NCBI RefSeq assembly: GCF_010119195.1
Contig: NZ_WRXL01000003.1
Coordinates: 62,001 to 126,000 of the forward strand
Direction: 5' to 3'
From: Haloarcula salina
GTDB taxonomy: Archaea > Halobacteriota > Halobacteria > Halobacteriales > Haloarculaceae
Length of the DNA: 64,000 nt
Shown here: in pieces, positions 36,276 through 45,155 of the stretch
Numbering within the stretch: position 1 is the stretch's first letter
How the letters are laid out: every line of letters starts with the position of its first letter
Made by a program: the position numbers and the translations under genes
Notes under the pieces: model-generated
Database searches by the model: none
Told to the model about the DNA's origin: nothing
The model's input: the letters and a program-made list of their open reading frames with translations, nothing else

Positions 36276-38491
36276 CCGCGGTCGGCCGCCTCCGCGAGCG
36301 CCTGCCCTGGAGCGCGTCGCGGCTGCTTGCGCTGCTGGCGGTCGCGCTGGCCATCGGCGCGCCGCTGCGGACGATGTACTACCTCAGCGACGTGGTCGGG
36401 TCGCCGGCGCTGTTCCTGGTCGTCGCCGCGCTGTCGTTCGTCGCCGCGACCGCGATGGCGCGGGTCCTGCGGCCCACGCTGGCCATCGCCGTCGGGACGG
36501 TGCTGTTCGCCGGCGGGCTCGCGGCGTACCTGCTGAGCCTCTCGACGAACCCCGCTGTGACGGCGCTGCTCGCGGACACGGTGTCGCTGCTGACCGGGCG
36601 GTCGCTGCTCCAGATCGCGAAGGTCAGGCTGTGGGTGCTGTCGTTCGCGCCCGCCCCGGTGTTCCTGACCTGGTACTTCGCGCTCCGGCGCTGGTACGTC
36701 ACGTCCACGCTGGCCGCCGGGACGGCGCTCGCGTTCTTCGCCCTGACGACCGACGCCGGCGTGGTGACGACGCTGCTCGGCGTCGTCGGCGTCGCCGCGA
36801 CGATCGGCTTCGGGACGCTGGACACGCTCTCGACCGAAGCGTCGGTCGACCCGAGCCGCCGGCCGGGGTCGGTCGCCGACCCCGACTCGCGAGGGGACCA
36901 ACCCGCGGACGACGAGGGGGTCGACAGCGGCCGGCGGGCCGTCCTCGAACAGCTGGCGGCGATCATCGTCGTGCCGGCCGCGCTCTCGCGGCTCCCGCTG
37001 GCCCGCGACAGCTCCTTCTCCTACGACGACGGCTCGGGCGGGCGGACCGTCGAGGGGAGCCTCTTCGACGCCGGCGAGTCGATCACGATACTCGGGGACA
37101 TCTCGCTGACGGCGGCGGTTCGGTTCACCGTCGAGGCCGAGGAGCCCCGGTTCTGGCGGGTCGCGTCCTACGACCGGTACACCGGCGACGGGTGGGTCCG
37201 CACGGGGAACCCGCGACCCTACGACGACCGGCGTCTCGACGGGCCCCCGGGCGAGACGCGGACGCTCAGACAGGAGTTCCGGGCCGAGTCGGCCATCGGG
37301 ACGGTCCCGGCCGCCTGGAAGCCCGTCCGCTACACGGGCGACCCCTCGATCTCGGTGACGAACGAGGGCGGCTTCCAGCCGGACGGCGACCTGGCGAGCG
37401 GCGACAGCTACGAGGTCCAGAGCGAGGTGCTCGTCTCGACCCCGTCGGAGCTTCGCGAGGCCGGCACGGACTACGGCGACGCGGTCTCGGAGCTGTACAC
37501 CCAGCTCCCGGACAGCACGCCCGACCGCGTGGCAGAGCGCACGTCGATCCTCACCGCCAACGCCGAGAACCCCTACGAGACGGCGCTGGTCGTCGAGCGC
37601 TGGCTCCAGGAGGAGAAGGGGTACTCGCTGGAGGTCGACCGCCCGGACTACAGCGTCGCCGACAGCTTCCTCTTCGAGATGGAGGAGGGGTACTGCGTCT
37701 ACTTCGCGACGACGATGGTGGCGATGCTCCGGACGCAGGGCATCCCGGCGCGGTTCACCGTCGGCTACACCACCGGCCAGCGGACCGATCAGAACGAGTG
37801 GGTGATCCGGGGGCTCAATTCCCACGCCTGGGTGGAGGCGTACTTCCCCGACCACGGCTGGGTCGAGTTCGACCCGACGCCCTCGGGCCCGCGGGAGGAG
37901 GTCAGACAACAGCGCATCGAGGAGGCGAACGCGGACGGAGCGCCGGTCGCCGACGGGACGCCGGTGTCGGAGTTCACGCCGACGCCGACCCCCACACCGG
38001 TGCCGCTGACCGAGCGCAACGAGGGTACCACGCCGACGCCGACCCCCACGCCCACCGAGGCCGCGACGGCCGGCACGGGAGATTCAACCGGGACGGAGGA
38101 CGACGGGACGGGCCTCGGCCTGCCGGACCTCCCCTCGCGCGAGGAGGCCGCGCTGGGCGTGGTCGCGCTGCTGGGCGTCGCGGCCGGCGCGCGCCGCGCG
38201 GGCCTGAGCGAGCGCGCCTACCGCGCGGTGTGGCTGCGCTACCAGCGCCGAGAGGACCCCGAGACCGACGTGGAGCGGGCGTTCCAGCGGGTCATGTCCG
38301 TCCTCTCGAAGCGCCACCGGAGCCGACACAGCGGCGAGACGGTGCGGGCGTACCTCGACGCGGTGGACGCGGACGAGCGCGTTCGCCGGCTCGCGTCGCT
38401 CCGGGAGCGGGTCCGCTACGGCGGCGACGTGAGCGAGGAGATGGCCGACGAAGCCGTCGAGATCGCCGATAGCGTCGTCTCGGATCGGTAA
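36272..38491 (+). CDS. Membrane transglutaminase-like protein (DUF3488/TGase/DUF4129 type)
   Basis: A 739-residue membrane enzyme. About six membrane segments occupy residues 10-190. An extracellular part then leads to a transglutaminase core: Cys in EGYCVYFATTMVAML, His in LNSHAWVEAYFPDHGW and Asp in VEFDPTPSG form the usual triad. A Thr-Pro-rich linker (about 570-610) is followed by a hydrophobic segment and a C-terminal cytoplasmic DUF4129-like helical region. It could cross-link or cleave surface proteins. Last gene of the MoxR-DUF58-TGase operon; 54 bases later a separate promoter drives SUI1. Confidence 0.93.
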   Translation: MTAVGRLRERLPWSASRLLALLAVALAIGAPLRTMYYLSDVVGSPALFLVVAALSFVAATAMARVLRPTLAIAVGTVLFAGGLAAYLLSLSTNPAVTALLADTVSLLTGRSLLQIAKVRLWVLSFAPAPVFLTWYFALRRWYVTSTLAAGTALAFFALTTDAGVVTTLLGVVGVAATIGFGTLDTLSTEASVDPSRRPGSVADPDSRGDQPADDEGVDSGRRAVLEQLAAIIVVPAALSRLPLARDSSFSYDDGSGGRTVEGSLFDAGESITILGDISLTAAVRFTVEAEEPRFWRVASYDRYTGDGWVRTGNPRPYDDRRLDGPPGETRTLRQEFRAESAIGTVPAAWKPVRYTGDPSISVTNEGGFQPDGDLASGDSYEVQSEVLVSTPSELREAGTDYGDAVSELYTQLPDSTPDRVAERTSILTANAENPYETALVVERWLQEEKGYSLEVDRPDYSVADSFLFEMEEGYCVYFATTMVAMLRTQGIPARFTVGYTTGQRTDQNEWVIRGLNSHAWVEAYFPDHGWVEFDPTPSGPREEVRQQRIEEANADGAPVADGTPVSEFTPTPTPTPVPLTERNEGTTPTPTPTPTEAATAGTGDSTGTEDDGTGLGLPDLPSREEAALGVVALLGVAAGARRAGLSERAYRAVWLRYQRREDPETDVERAFQRVMSVLSKRHRSRHSGETVRAYLDAVDADERVRRLASLRERVRYGGDVSEEMADEAVEIADSVVSDR

Positions 38492-38513
38492 GCCGAGCCT
38501 GTCCCCGACAGTG

Positions 38514-38520
38514 TTTAATA
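38514..38520 (+). promoter_or_regulatory. TATA box for aIF1
   Basis: TTTAATA lies 26-32 bases before the ATG at 38546, so the SUI1 message should be leaderless. Confidence 0.6.
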
Positions 38521-38521
38521 G

Positions 38522-38839
<318 letters not shown>

Positions 38840-38980
38840 ACTCCAGACCGTAGCGGTTCTCGCGATAGCTCCGCGTCGAGCGGCTGCCACGGCGCTCGAA
38901 TGCCGTCGTGAGAAATATCGGCGGAGACGGGGAGAGTCGCCATAGAACCGTGTTACCAAACCACACAGACGGCGGTCAGC

Positions 38981-38988
38981 TATTTTAC
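38981..38988 (+). promoter_or_regulatory. TATA box for the secreted gluzincin gene
   Basis: TATTTTAC lies 24-31 bases before the ATG at 39012 and supports that start. Confidence 0.5.
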
Positions 38989-39011
38989 CCACGAGGCGAT
39001 AACTGTTCTCA

Positions 39012-41273
39012 ATGCACGCCCTCACCCGGCGGTCGCTGACCGTCGGGCTCGTGGTGATCCTCCTCGTTGGCGGCCTCGTCCCGCCGGGAGCGACGGCGCT
39101 GTCGGCCACGGAACCGGTGGCGGACGAGGGTCCCGCGACGGGCTCGGTCGCTGGCGAACCGGCGACGACTGACCGGCCGACCGCGAATCGAACCGCCGCG
39201 GCCGAGGTGCGGGCGGGGAGCGCGGACTCCGCGCCGGTCACGACGCGGCGGCACGGCGACACGGCGGTCGCGCGGTCGGTCGCCGCGACGCCCGCCAGTC
39301 GGGGCGCGGCCGGGAGCGACACGGCGATCGCACAGACCGACGGGGACGAGATCCGCCAGACGCAGACTTACGCGCGCATCACCGAGGAGCCGGGGCAGGT
39401 GGCGGTTCGGCTGACCTACGAGATCCCCGACCGGGTCGTGGGGCTCGACACGCGACTCCCCGAGGGCGCGACGGTGACCGACACCGACGGCTTCGGTCGC
39501 GTCAACGAGACCGCCTACGAGTGGGACGAGGAGACGTCCCGGGCGGTGATCCGCTACCGCATCAATCCCAATCGGACGGTCAGCAAGAGCGGCCCGGAGG
39601 GCGCGGAAGGGAGATACGTCAGCGTCGACGCCGGCGAGTGGGCACTGCTGACCCGGTCGCGGACGCCGACGCGGTGGCGCTACGTCGGTCGGGAGCCCGT
39701 CCAATTCAACCGGACCGTCGAGACGGCCGGGCCGGGCGCGGCGGGCGCTGAGCTCGTCTACCTCGGGGAGGTCGCGACCTTCGAGCGGACCGCGCACAAC
39801 CAGACCGTCGAGCTCGTCGTCCCGGAGCGCACGACGATGGTCTCCTCGCCGATCGCCGTCCTCGACTCGCTGACGAACGCGTCGAACGCGTTGCGCATCG
39901 GCGACCGCGACGAGCGCGTGTTCGTCGTCGCCGCCCCCTCGACGGCGGTCCCGTGGGGCGTCGCGGGGTTCCAGCTCGGCGATTCGGACATGTGGATCCA
40001 GTCGGATCGCCGCCTCAGTTCGGCGAACAACGTCTGGCTCCACGAGTACGTCCACACCAGACAGTCGTTCGCGCCGACGCGAGAGACCCGCTGGCTCACG
40101 GAGGGAATGGCGACGTACTACGCCGCCGCGCTGACGCTGGAACAGGACCGAATCGACTTCGCGTCGTTTCGCTCGCGGCTCTCGCTCGGGACGCGGTCCG
40201 TCTACGACGACGTCGCGCTCGCGGACCCCGACAGCTGGACCGCGAACGCGAACTACAACAAGGGCGGGCTGGTCGCCGGACAGATCGACAGGCGAATCCG
40301 GGCCGAAACCGACCGAAACCGGACGTTCCAGGACGTGGCGCGGGGACTCAACGGCAGACAGGAGGCCGTCACGCAAGCGCAGTTCCTCGCCGAGGTCGAG
40401 GCCGCCGGCGGCGCGCCCGCCCGGAACGACACGGTGCGCTACACCGAGACGACCGCGTCGACGACGGTGTGGAACCAGACCACCCACCAGCGGCTGTTCG
40501 GTGAAATCCCCGCCCGCATCGGGTACGGCCTCCCGCCGATCGACCAGCGCGACGCCTACCGTGCGGGCGGCCCGTATCGGCCCGGTGCGCCGGTCGGCGG
40601 GAGCGAGCCGATCGGGCTGGTGACCGGCGAGACGCTCGTCGTCGACGCGGTCGTCGAGAACGCCGGCGGCGCGGCGGGCGCGTACAATGCTACGCTCGCG
40701 GTCAACGGGACGGCAGTGGCAACAGAACAGGGCCAGCTCGCACCGGACGAGCGCGTCGTCGTCCCGCTGTCGCACACGTTCACCGACCCCGGTCGGTACG
40801 AGATCAGCGTCGACGGCGAGCGCGTGACGGTCGTCGTGACGGAGCCGGGACGGGCCACCGTGACCGAGGTGGCGGTCAGTTCGCTGACGGTCAGGCAGGG
40901 CGAGTCCGTGACGGTGACCGCGACCGTCGCGAACGAGGACGACGTGCCGGCGGCGGCGACCGTCGTGTTCACCCGGAACGAGACGGCCATCGCCCAGCAT
41001 CAGGTGTCGCTCGCGCCGCGGACGACGACGCGCGTGACGCAGCCAGTGACGCTGTCGCGGCCCGGAACCGTCTCGCTGTCCGCCGGAAACGGCCAGGAAG
41101 CCGGCCCGAGCGTCGACGTGACCGTGACCGCGGCGACGGCCGAGCCGACGCGGACCGCCACGCCCACCGCGACCGTCGAGCGGACGACGAGCGAGCGCGG
41201 CGACGGATTCACCGCGGCGCTCGCGCTGTTGGCGGTGGCGGCGGCCGCGTTGCTCGCGCGCCGGCATCGGTGA
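39012..41273 (+). CDS. Secreted gluzincin-like metalloprotease with CARDB repeats and C-terminal anchor
   Basis: A 753-residue exported protein. It has a signal segment (about 8-35) and a Thr/Ala-rich region to about 115, then a beta-rich domain. The catalytic stretch is VWLHEYVHTRQ (HExxH near residue 343), followed about 18 residues later by LTEGMATYYA, with the third-ligand Glu, as in M1/M61-like gluzincins. Two CARDB-like beta domains follow (about 535-615 and 620-700, with VVENAGGAAGAYNATLAVNG and VSSLTVRQGESVTVTATV). The end is a Thr-rich spacer and GDGFTAALALL plus RRHR, resembling a PGF-CTERM signal without the Pro. Expected at the cell surface; the substrate is unknown. Confidence 0.83.
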   Translation: MHALTRRSLTVGLVVILLVGGLVPPGATALSATEPVADEGPATGSVAGEPATTDRPTANRTAAAEVRAGSADSAPVTTRRHGDTAVARSVAATPASRGAAGSDTAIAQTDGDEIRQTQTYARITEEPGQVAVRLTYEIPDRVVGLDTRLPEGATVTDTDGFGRVNETAYEWDEETSRAVIRYRINPNRTVSKSGPEGAEGRYVSVDAGEWALLTRSRTPTRWRYVGREPVQFNRTVETAGPGAAGAELVYLGEVATFERTAHNQTVELVVPERTTMVSSPIAVLDSLTNASNALRIGDRDERVFVVAAPSTAVPWGVAGFQLGDSDMWIQSDRRLSSANNVWLHEYVHTRQSFAPTRETRWLTEGMATYYAAALTLEQDRIDFASFRSRLSLGTRSVYDDVALADPDSWTANANYNKGGLVAGQIDRRIRAETDRNRTFQDVARGLNGRQEAVTQAQFLAEVEAAGGAPARNDTVRYTETTASTTVWNQTTHQRLFGEIPARIGYGLPPIDQRDAYRAGGPYRPGAPVGGSEPIGLVTGETLVVDAVVENAGGAAGAYNATLAVNGTAVATEQGQLAPDERVVVPLSHTFTDPGRYEISVDGERVTVVVTEPGRATVTEVAVSSLTVRQGESVTVTATVANEDDVPAAATVVFTRNETAIAQHQVSLAPRTTTRVTQPVTLSRPGTVSLSAGNGQEAGPSVDVTVTAATAEPTRTATPTATVERTTSERGDGFTAALALLAVAAAALLARRHR

Positions 41274-41320
41274 CGGACGCGAAACGAACGGCTCTTGCGT
41301 CCGGCGCGCGGCGTTCGAGT

Positions 41321-42193
41321 GTGAACGTCGGAATCGCCTACGCCGCCCTCTCCGCGCTGCTGTTCGGCGTGTACCTGTTCGTGATGAAGCGGTGGTTCAC
41401 CGGCTACCCCTCGCCGGTGTTCCTGCTCATCACGTACCTCCTGGTCCCCGTCGTCTACATCCCGGTCGTCGCGGTCGCCGACGCGCCGTTCCTCCCGGCG
41501 GGAAACCGCGTCAGCGTCCTCACGTCGATCCTCGCCGTGACCGGGATCACGGCCATCGGCCTACTTACCCTGTTCCGGGCGATCCGCATCGGTGAAGTGT
41601 CGTACGTCTCGCCGATCAGCAAGATCGTCCCCGTGTTCGTGCTCCCGCTCGAAGTCGGCCTCCTGGGACAGCACCTGTCGACGCTCCAGGTCGCCGGCGT
41701 GCTCGTCGCCACGGTCGCCGTCTACGTCGCCAACTGGCAGGGGACGGCGCTTCTGGCCCCGCTCAGGCGGGCGTGGCGGTCCCGGCCGGCACAGCTGGCG
41801 CTGCTGTCGGCCGCCACGTTCGCGTTCGTCGACGTGGGCAAGCGGGTGTTGATGCAGGAACTGGCCATCGAACCGACGACGTACATCCCGGTGATGGGCC
41901 TCGGCATCGCCGCGCTGATGGCCCCGTTCGCGCCTCGGTACGGCGTCCCGTCGACGTGGCGCGCGGACCTGCCGAAGTTCGCCGTCGCGGCGGTGTTCGT
42001 CGCCTACTCGAACCACGTCGTCCTGCTGGCCTTCCAGCAACTGCCGGCCAGCATCGTCTCGCCCATCGTCAACGGGCAGGCCATCGTCGCCGTGATCCTG
42101 GGGGCTATCATCCTCGACGAGGCGCACTTCCGCGCTCGCCTGGCTGCCGCGGGGCTGGCCATCCTCGGCATCGCGATGATCTCGGTCGGCTGA
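41321..42193 (+). CDS. EamA/DMT-family transporter
   Basis: A ten-segment drug/metabolite-type permease. I use GTG at 41321 (MNVGIAYAALSALLFGVYLFVMKRW), giving 290 residues. A GTG at 41270, overlapping the previous stop, would add 17 polar residues and cannot be excluded. The two EamA halves are visible: about 1-130 (VSYVSPISKIVPVFVLPLEVGLL) and about 150-290 (SIVSPIVNGQAIVAVILGAIILDEAHF). The substrate is unknown. It is probably co-transcribed with the gluzincin or uses a promoter within its 3' end. Confidence 0.87.
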   Translation: MNVGIAYAALSALLFGVYLFVMKRWFTGYPSPVFLLITYLLVPVVYIPVVAVADAPFLPAGNRVSVLTSILAVTGITAIGLLTLFRAIRIGEVSYVSPISKIVPVFVLPLEVGLLGQHLSTLQVAGVLVATVAVYVANWQGTALLAPLRRAWRSRPAQLALLSAATFAFVDVGKRVLMQELAIEPTTYIPVMGLGIAALMAPFAPRYGVPSTWRADLPKFAVAAVFVAYSNHVVLLAFQQLPASIVSPIVNGQAIVAVILGAIILDEAHFRARLAAAGLAILGIAMISVG

Positions 42194-42236
42194 CCGGATG
42201 GCCACCGCTTAGTACCACCGGCGAATAGGCCGCGTC

Positions 42237-43262
42237 ATGACAGACCTCGGCAAGGCCGACCGCGCGTTCTTCGACGAGTACATCTACCCGAACCTCGGGG
42301 CCGACCGCGACGACGTGACGCTCGGCCCGCGACACGGCGTCGACTTCGGTGTCATCGACGTCGACGGGACGGCGGCCGCGATGGCCACCGACCCCGTCTT
42401 CGTGTTGCCGTCGCTCGGGTTCGAACGGGCCGCGTGGTTCGCGTTCCACATCCTCGTGAGCGACGTGGCCGTCTCCGGGCTGTCGCCGACGCACCTCTCG
42501 GTCGACTTCAACCTCCCGCCGGAGATCACCGACGAGCAGTTCCGCACGGTGTGGGAGACCTTCGACGCGGAGGCCCGCGACCTGGGCGTGTCGGTCGTCA
42601 CCGGCCACACCGGCCGCTACGCGGGCTGTAACTACCCGATGGTCGGCGGCGGGACGGCCGTGTCCGTCGGCGACTTCGCGGACCTCGTTCGGCCGGACGG
42701 GGCGTCGGTCGGCGACGAGATCGTCGTCACGAAGGGCCCGGCCATCGAGGCGACGGGGCTGCTGTCGATCCAGTTCGAGTCGCTGATGCGCGAGGAACTG
42801 GACGGGGACGTGGTCGACGACGCGACCGACCGCTTCTACGACATGAGCCCCGTCCGGGACGCGCTGACGGCCGCCGCGGCCGGACCGGTGACGGCGATGC
42901 ACGACGCCACCGAGTGTGGCATCTACGGCGGCCTCTACGAGATGGCGCGCGCGGCCGGCGTGGGCATCGAACTGGAGACCGACCGCGTCCCGATCCAGCC
43001 GGGCGTCGAGGCGGCCTGCGCGTTCTTCGACATCGACCCGTGGATTTCCATCAGCGAGGGGACGCTGCTGGCGTCGGTCGATCCGGCTGGCGTCGACGAC
43101 GTGCTCGCGGCGCTCGACGACGAGGGGATCCCGGCCGCCGCGGTCGGCGAGGTCACCGCCGGCAGCGGACTGGTAGTCGACGGGGAACCCACGGACCATC
43201 CCGGCGTGGACCCCTTCTGGGGGACGTTCGAGGAGTACATGGGCAAGCGATCTGCAGAGTGA
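42237..43262 (+). CDS. AIR synthase-related (PurM/HypE-like) protein
   Basis: A 341-residue member of the PurM/ThiL/HypE superfamily of ATP-binding enzymes. It begins MTDLGKADRAFFDEYIYPNLG. The N-terminal part has TDPVFVLPSLGFERAAWFAFHILVSDVAVSGLSPTHL, the usual Asp-rich metal/ATP strand. Later come VVTGHTGRYAGCNYPMVGGGTA and MHDATECGIYGGLYEMA, then ISISEGTLLASV. The precise reaction is not clear; haloarchaea carry this besides ThiL and PurM. A thiamine gene lies 420 bases downstream, but a minus-strand gene intervenes. A TATA-like CGCTTAGTA is placed for leaderless expression. Confidence 0.85.
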   Translation: MTDLGKADRAFFDEYIYPNLGADRDDVTLGPRHGVDFGVIDVDGTAAAMATDPVFVLPSLGFERAAWFAFHILVSDVAVSGLSPTHLSVDFNLPPEITDEQFRTVWETFDAEARDLGVSVVTGHTGRYAGCNYPMVGGGTAVSVGDFADLVRPDGASVGDEIVVTKGPAIEATGLLSIQFESLMREELDGDVVDDATDRFYDMSPVRDALTAAAAGPVTAMHDATECGIYGGLYEMARAAGVGIELETDRVPIQPGVEAACAFFDIDPWISISEGTLLASVDPAGVDDVLAALDDEGIPAAAVGEVTAGSGLVVDGEPTDHPGVDPFWGTFEEYMGKRSAE

Positions 43263-43346
43263 GACGACAGGCGAGGCTCGTCCGTCGTCGCATGATCGGG
43301 GCGTCCCCAGGGCTACAGTGGTTGCCGGAAACGAGTGGCGGAAAAG

Positions 43347-43538
43347 TCAGGCCGATTTCGGTTCCGACGAGGGTCCGATCTGTACCGCATAGCTGGACTG
43401 GAGCCATGCCGTGGGGTTGTCGGTGTCGTAGACGACGACGTCGCCGCCGCCGGTGGTGAAGCTGCCGTACTGCTCGTCGGAATCGTTGGTATCGCTCGAT
43501 GCCGGTTCCATTGTCGTACGCTCGGTGTTCTGCGACAT
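43347..43538 (-). CDS. Small haloarchaeal protein (DUF7331-like)
   Basis: A 63-residue acidic protein. After a Ser/Asp-rich disordered N-terminus it ends GGGDVVVYDTDNPTAWLQSSYAV. The pattern V-V-Y-D-x-x-N-P-x-A-W-x-x-S recurs in many small haloarchaeal proteins (I recall it as DUF7331, from memory). The ATG at 43538 is preferred over one seven codons upstream. An AT-rich minus-strand element, TAATAATAC (43578-43570), is about 35 bases upstream. Function unknown. Confidence 0.72.
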   Translation of the reverse strand: MSQNTERTTMEPASSDTNDSDEQYGSFTTGGGDVVVYDTDNPTAWLQSSYAVQIGPSSEPKSA

Positions 43539-43684
43539 GTGAACATAAGCGTTTCTCAAATGTGATATGGAGTATTATTAGCATACTAGGATCGAGGGGT
43601 CGAATATAGCGACTTCGAAGGCAGTAGCCCCGCACCGCGGTCCAGACCAGCACCGCTTTGGGCTCGCCGGCACAGCCATCGCGT

Positions 43685-45043
43685 ATGACACGAGCCGACG
43701 CACCGGTCGCGCCGCCGGTCGTCCTGACCATCGCCGGGAGCGACTCCGGCGGCGGCGCGGGCATTCAGGCCGACCTCAAGACCATCGAGGCCGGCGGCGG
43801 CTTCGGGACCAGCGCCATCACCAGCGTCACGGCACAGAACACGACGGGGGTGCAGGGACAGCACCTGCTGCCGCTGGCGGACATCGAGGCCCAGCTGACC
43901 GCGGTGCTCGAGGACTTCGACGTGGCCGCGGTCAAGACGGGGATGCTCGCGACGAGCGAGGTCGTCGACCTGGTCGTCGAGTACGCCGACGACCTGCCGA
44001 ACCTCGTCGTGGACCCGGTGATGGTGGCGGCCTCGGGGGACCGACTGCTCGAACCCGAGGCCGAGGACGCCTACGAGGACCTGATCGCCGCGGCGTCGGT
44101 GGTCACGCCCAACGCCGACGAGGCCGCCGTGCTGACCGACCGCGAGGTCGACGACCCCGACGCCGCCGAGGCGGCCGGCCGCGACCTCGTGGCGACGGGG
44201 GCCGACAGCGCCCTCGTGAAGGGCGGGCACGTCCCCGGCGACGCCGTGGTCGACACGCTCGTGACCGGCGACGAGGTGACGACGTTCCGCCACGACCGAA
44301 TCGACACCGAGGCGACCCACGGTTCGGGCTGTACGCTCTCGTCGGCCGTCGCCACTCGACTGGCCCACGGCGACGACCGGACGGAAGCGGTCGGGAGCGG
44401 CATCGACCTGCTCTCGAGCGCGGTCCGCTACAACCTCGACGTGGGCGAGGGGCCCGGCGCGGTCCACCACCTCGTCCAGACGCGCAACGAGGCCGCGCGC
44501 CACCGGACGAGCGAAGCGGTCGAGCGCGCCGTCTCGGCGCTCGTCGAGGCGGACGTGTCTCCGCTGGTCCCCGAGGTGGGCATGACCGTCGCGGGGGCGA
44601 CCCCGTACGCGGAGACGCCGGACGAGGTCGCCGCCGTCGAGGGCCGCATCGCGCGGACGATGGACGGCGTGCGCCCGAACCGCGGCGTCCGCTTCGGCGC
44701 GTCGACGACGGTCGCGCGCTTCCTGCTCGCGGTCCGCGAACACGACCCCGCCGTCCGCTTCGCGGTCAACTGCCGGCTGACCGACGCCGTCGAGGACGCG
44801 CTCGGCGAACTGGGCGGAGCCGTGCCGTCCTACGACCCCGCCGAGCGGTCGACCGACACGCCCGCGGCCGAGACGACGCAATGGGGCGTGGGTCGCGCGT
44901 TCGAGGCCAGCGAGGAGACGCCCGTGGCGGTCATCGACCGCGGCGACGTGGGCGTCGAGGCGAGCGCGATGGTGCTCGCGGCCGACGCCGACGCGCTCGT
45001 CTCACGCGTGAGAACGGTGCAGTCGGTAGTCGAGGAGCCGTGA
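43685..45043 (+). CDS. thiD: Bifunctional HMP(-P) kinase / thiamine-phosphate synthase ThiD-ThiN
   Basis: A 452-residue fusion. Residues about 10-260 are the ribokinase-fold ThiD, which phosphorylates hydroxymethylpyrimidine: LTIAGSDSGGGAGIQADLK, VVDPVMVAASGDRLL, and HGSGCTLSSAVATRLAHG near the active site. Residues about 270-450 match archaeal ThiN, which joins the pyrimidine and thiazole phosphates (VPEVGMTVAGATPYAETPDEVAAVEGRI, RFGASTTVARFLLAV, AMVLAADADALVSRVR). Archaea often use ThiN in place of ThiE. The fusion, ThiDN, is known in archaea. The ATG at 43685 is preferred over one nine codons earlier. Confidence 0.94.
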   Translation: MTRADAPVAPPVVLTIAGSDSGGGAGIQADLKTIEAGGGFGTSAITSVTAQNTTGVQGQHLLPLADIEAQLTAVLEDFDVAAVKTGMLATSEVVDLVVEYADDLPNLVVDPVMVAASGDRLLEPEAEDAYEDLIAAASVVTPNADEAAVLTDREVDDPDAAEAAGRDLVATGADSALVKGGHVPGDAVVDTLVTGDEVTTFRHDRIDTEATHGSGCTLSSAVATRLAHGDDRTEAVGSGIDLLSSAVRYNLDVGEGPGAVHHLVQTRNEAARHRTSEAVERAVSALVEADVSPLVPEVGMTVAGATPYAETPDEVAAVEGRIARTMDGVRPNRGVRFGASTTVARFLLAVREHDPAVRFAVNCRLTDAVEDALGELGGAVPSYDPAERSTDTPAAETTQWGVGRAFEASEETPVAVIDRGDVGVEASAMVLAADADALVSRVRTVQSVVEEP

Positions 45044-45100
45044 AACGGCTGATATCGCACGTGTGTAGCCACGACCGCACCGTGTTCTCGGAGCGGTATT

Positions 45101-45119
45101 TCAGATCGTTGAAATCTGA
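45101..45119. promoter_or_regulatory. Dyad upstream of the sensor kinase
   Basis: TCAGAT (45101-45106) and ATCTGA (45114-45119) form an inverted repeat; an overlapping pair ATTTCA/TGAAAT (45098-45103 and 45110-45115) shares it. The dyad sits just upstream of the TATA box at 45126-45132, a plausible activator site. Confidence 0.45.
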
Positions 45120-45125
45120 GTAAGC

Positions 45126-45132
45126 GTTATAC
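45126..45132 (+). promoter_or_regulatory. TATA box for the sensor kinase
   Basis: GTTATAC lies 24-30 bases before the second ATG (45156). For leaderless translation this favours 45156 over 45150. Confidence 0.45.
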
Positions 45133-45155
45133 GGAGTGCATGACATTGGATGGCA

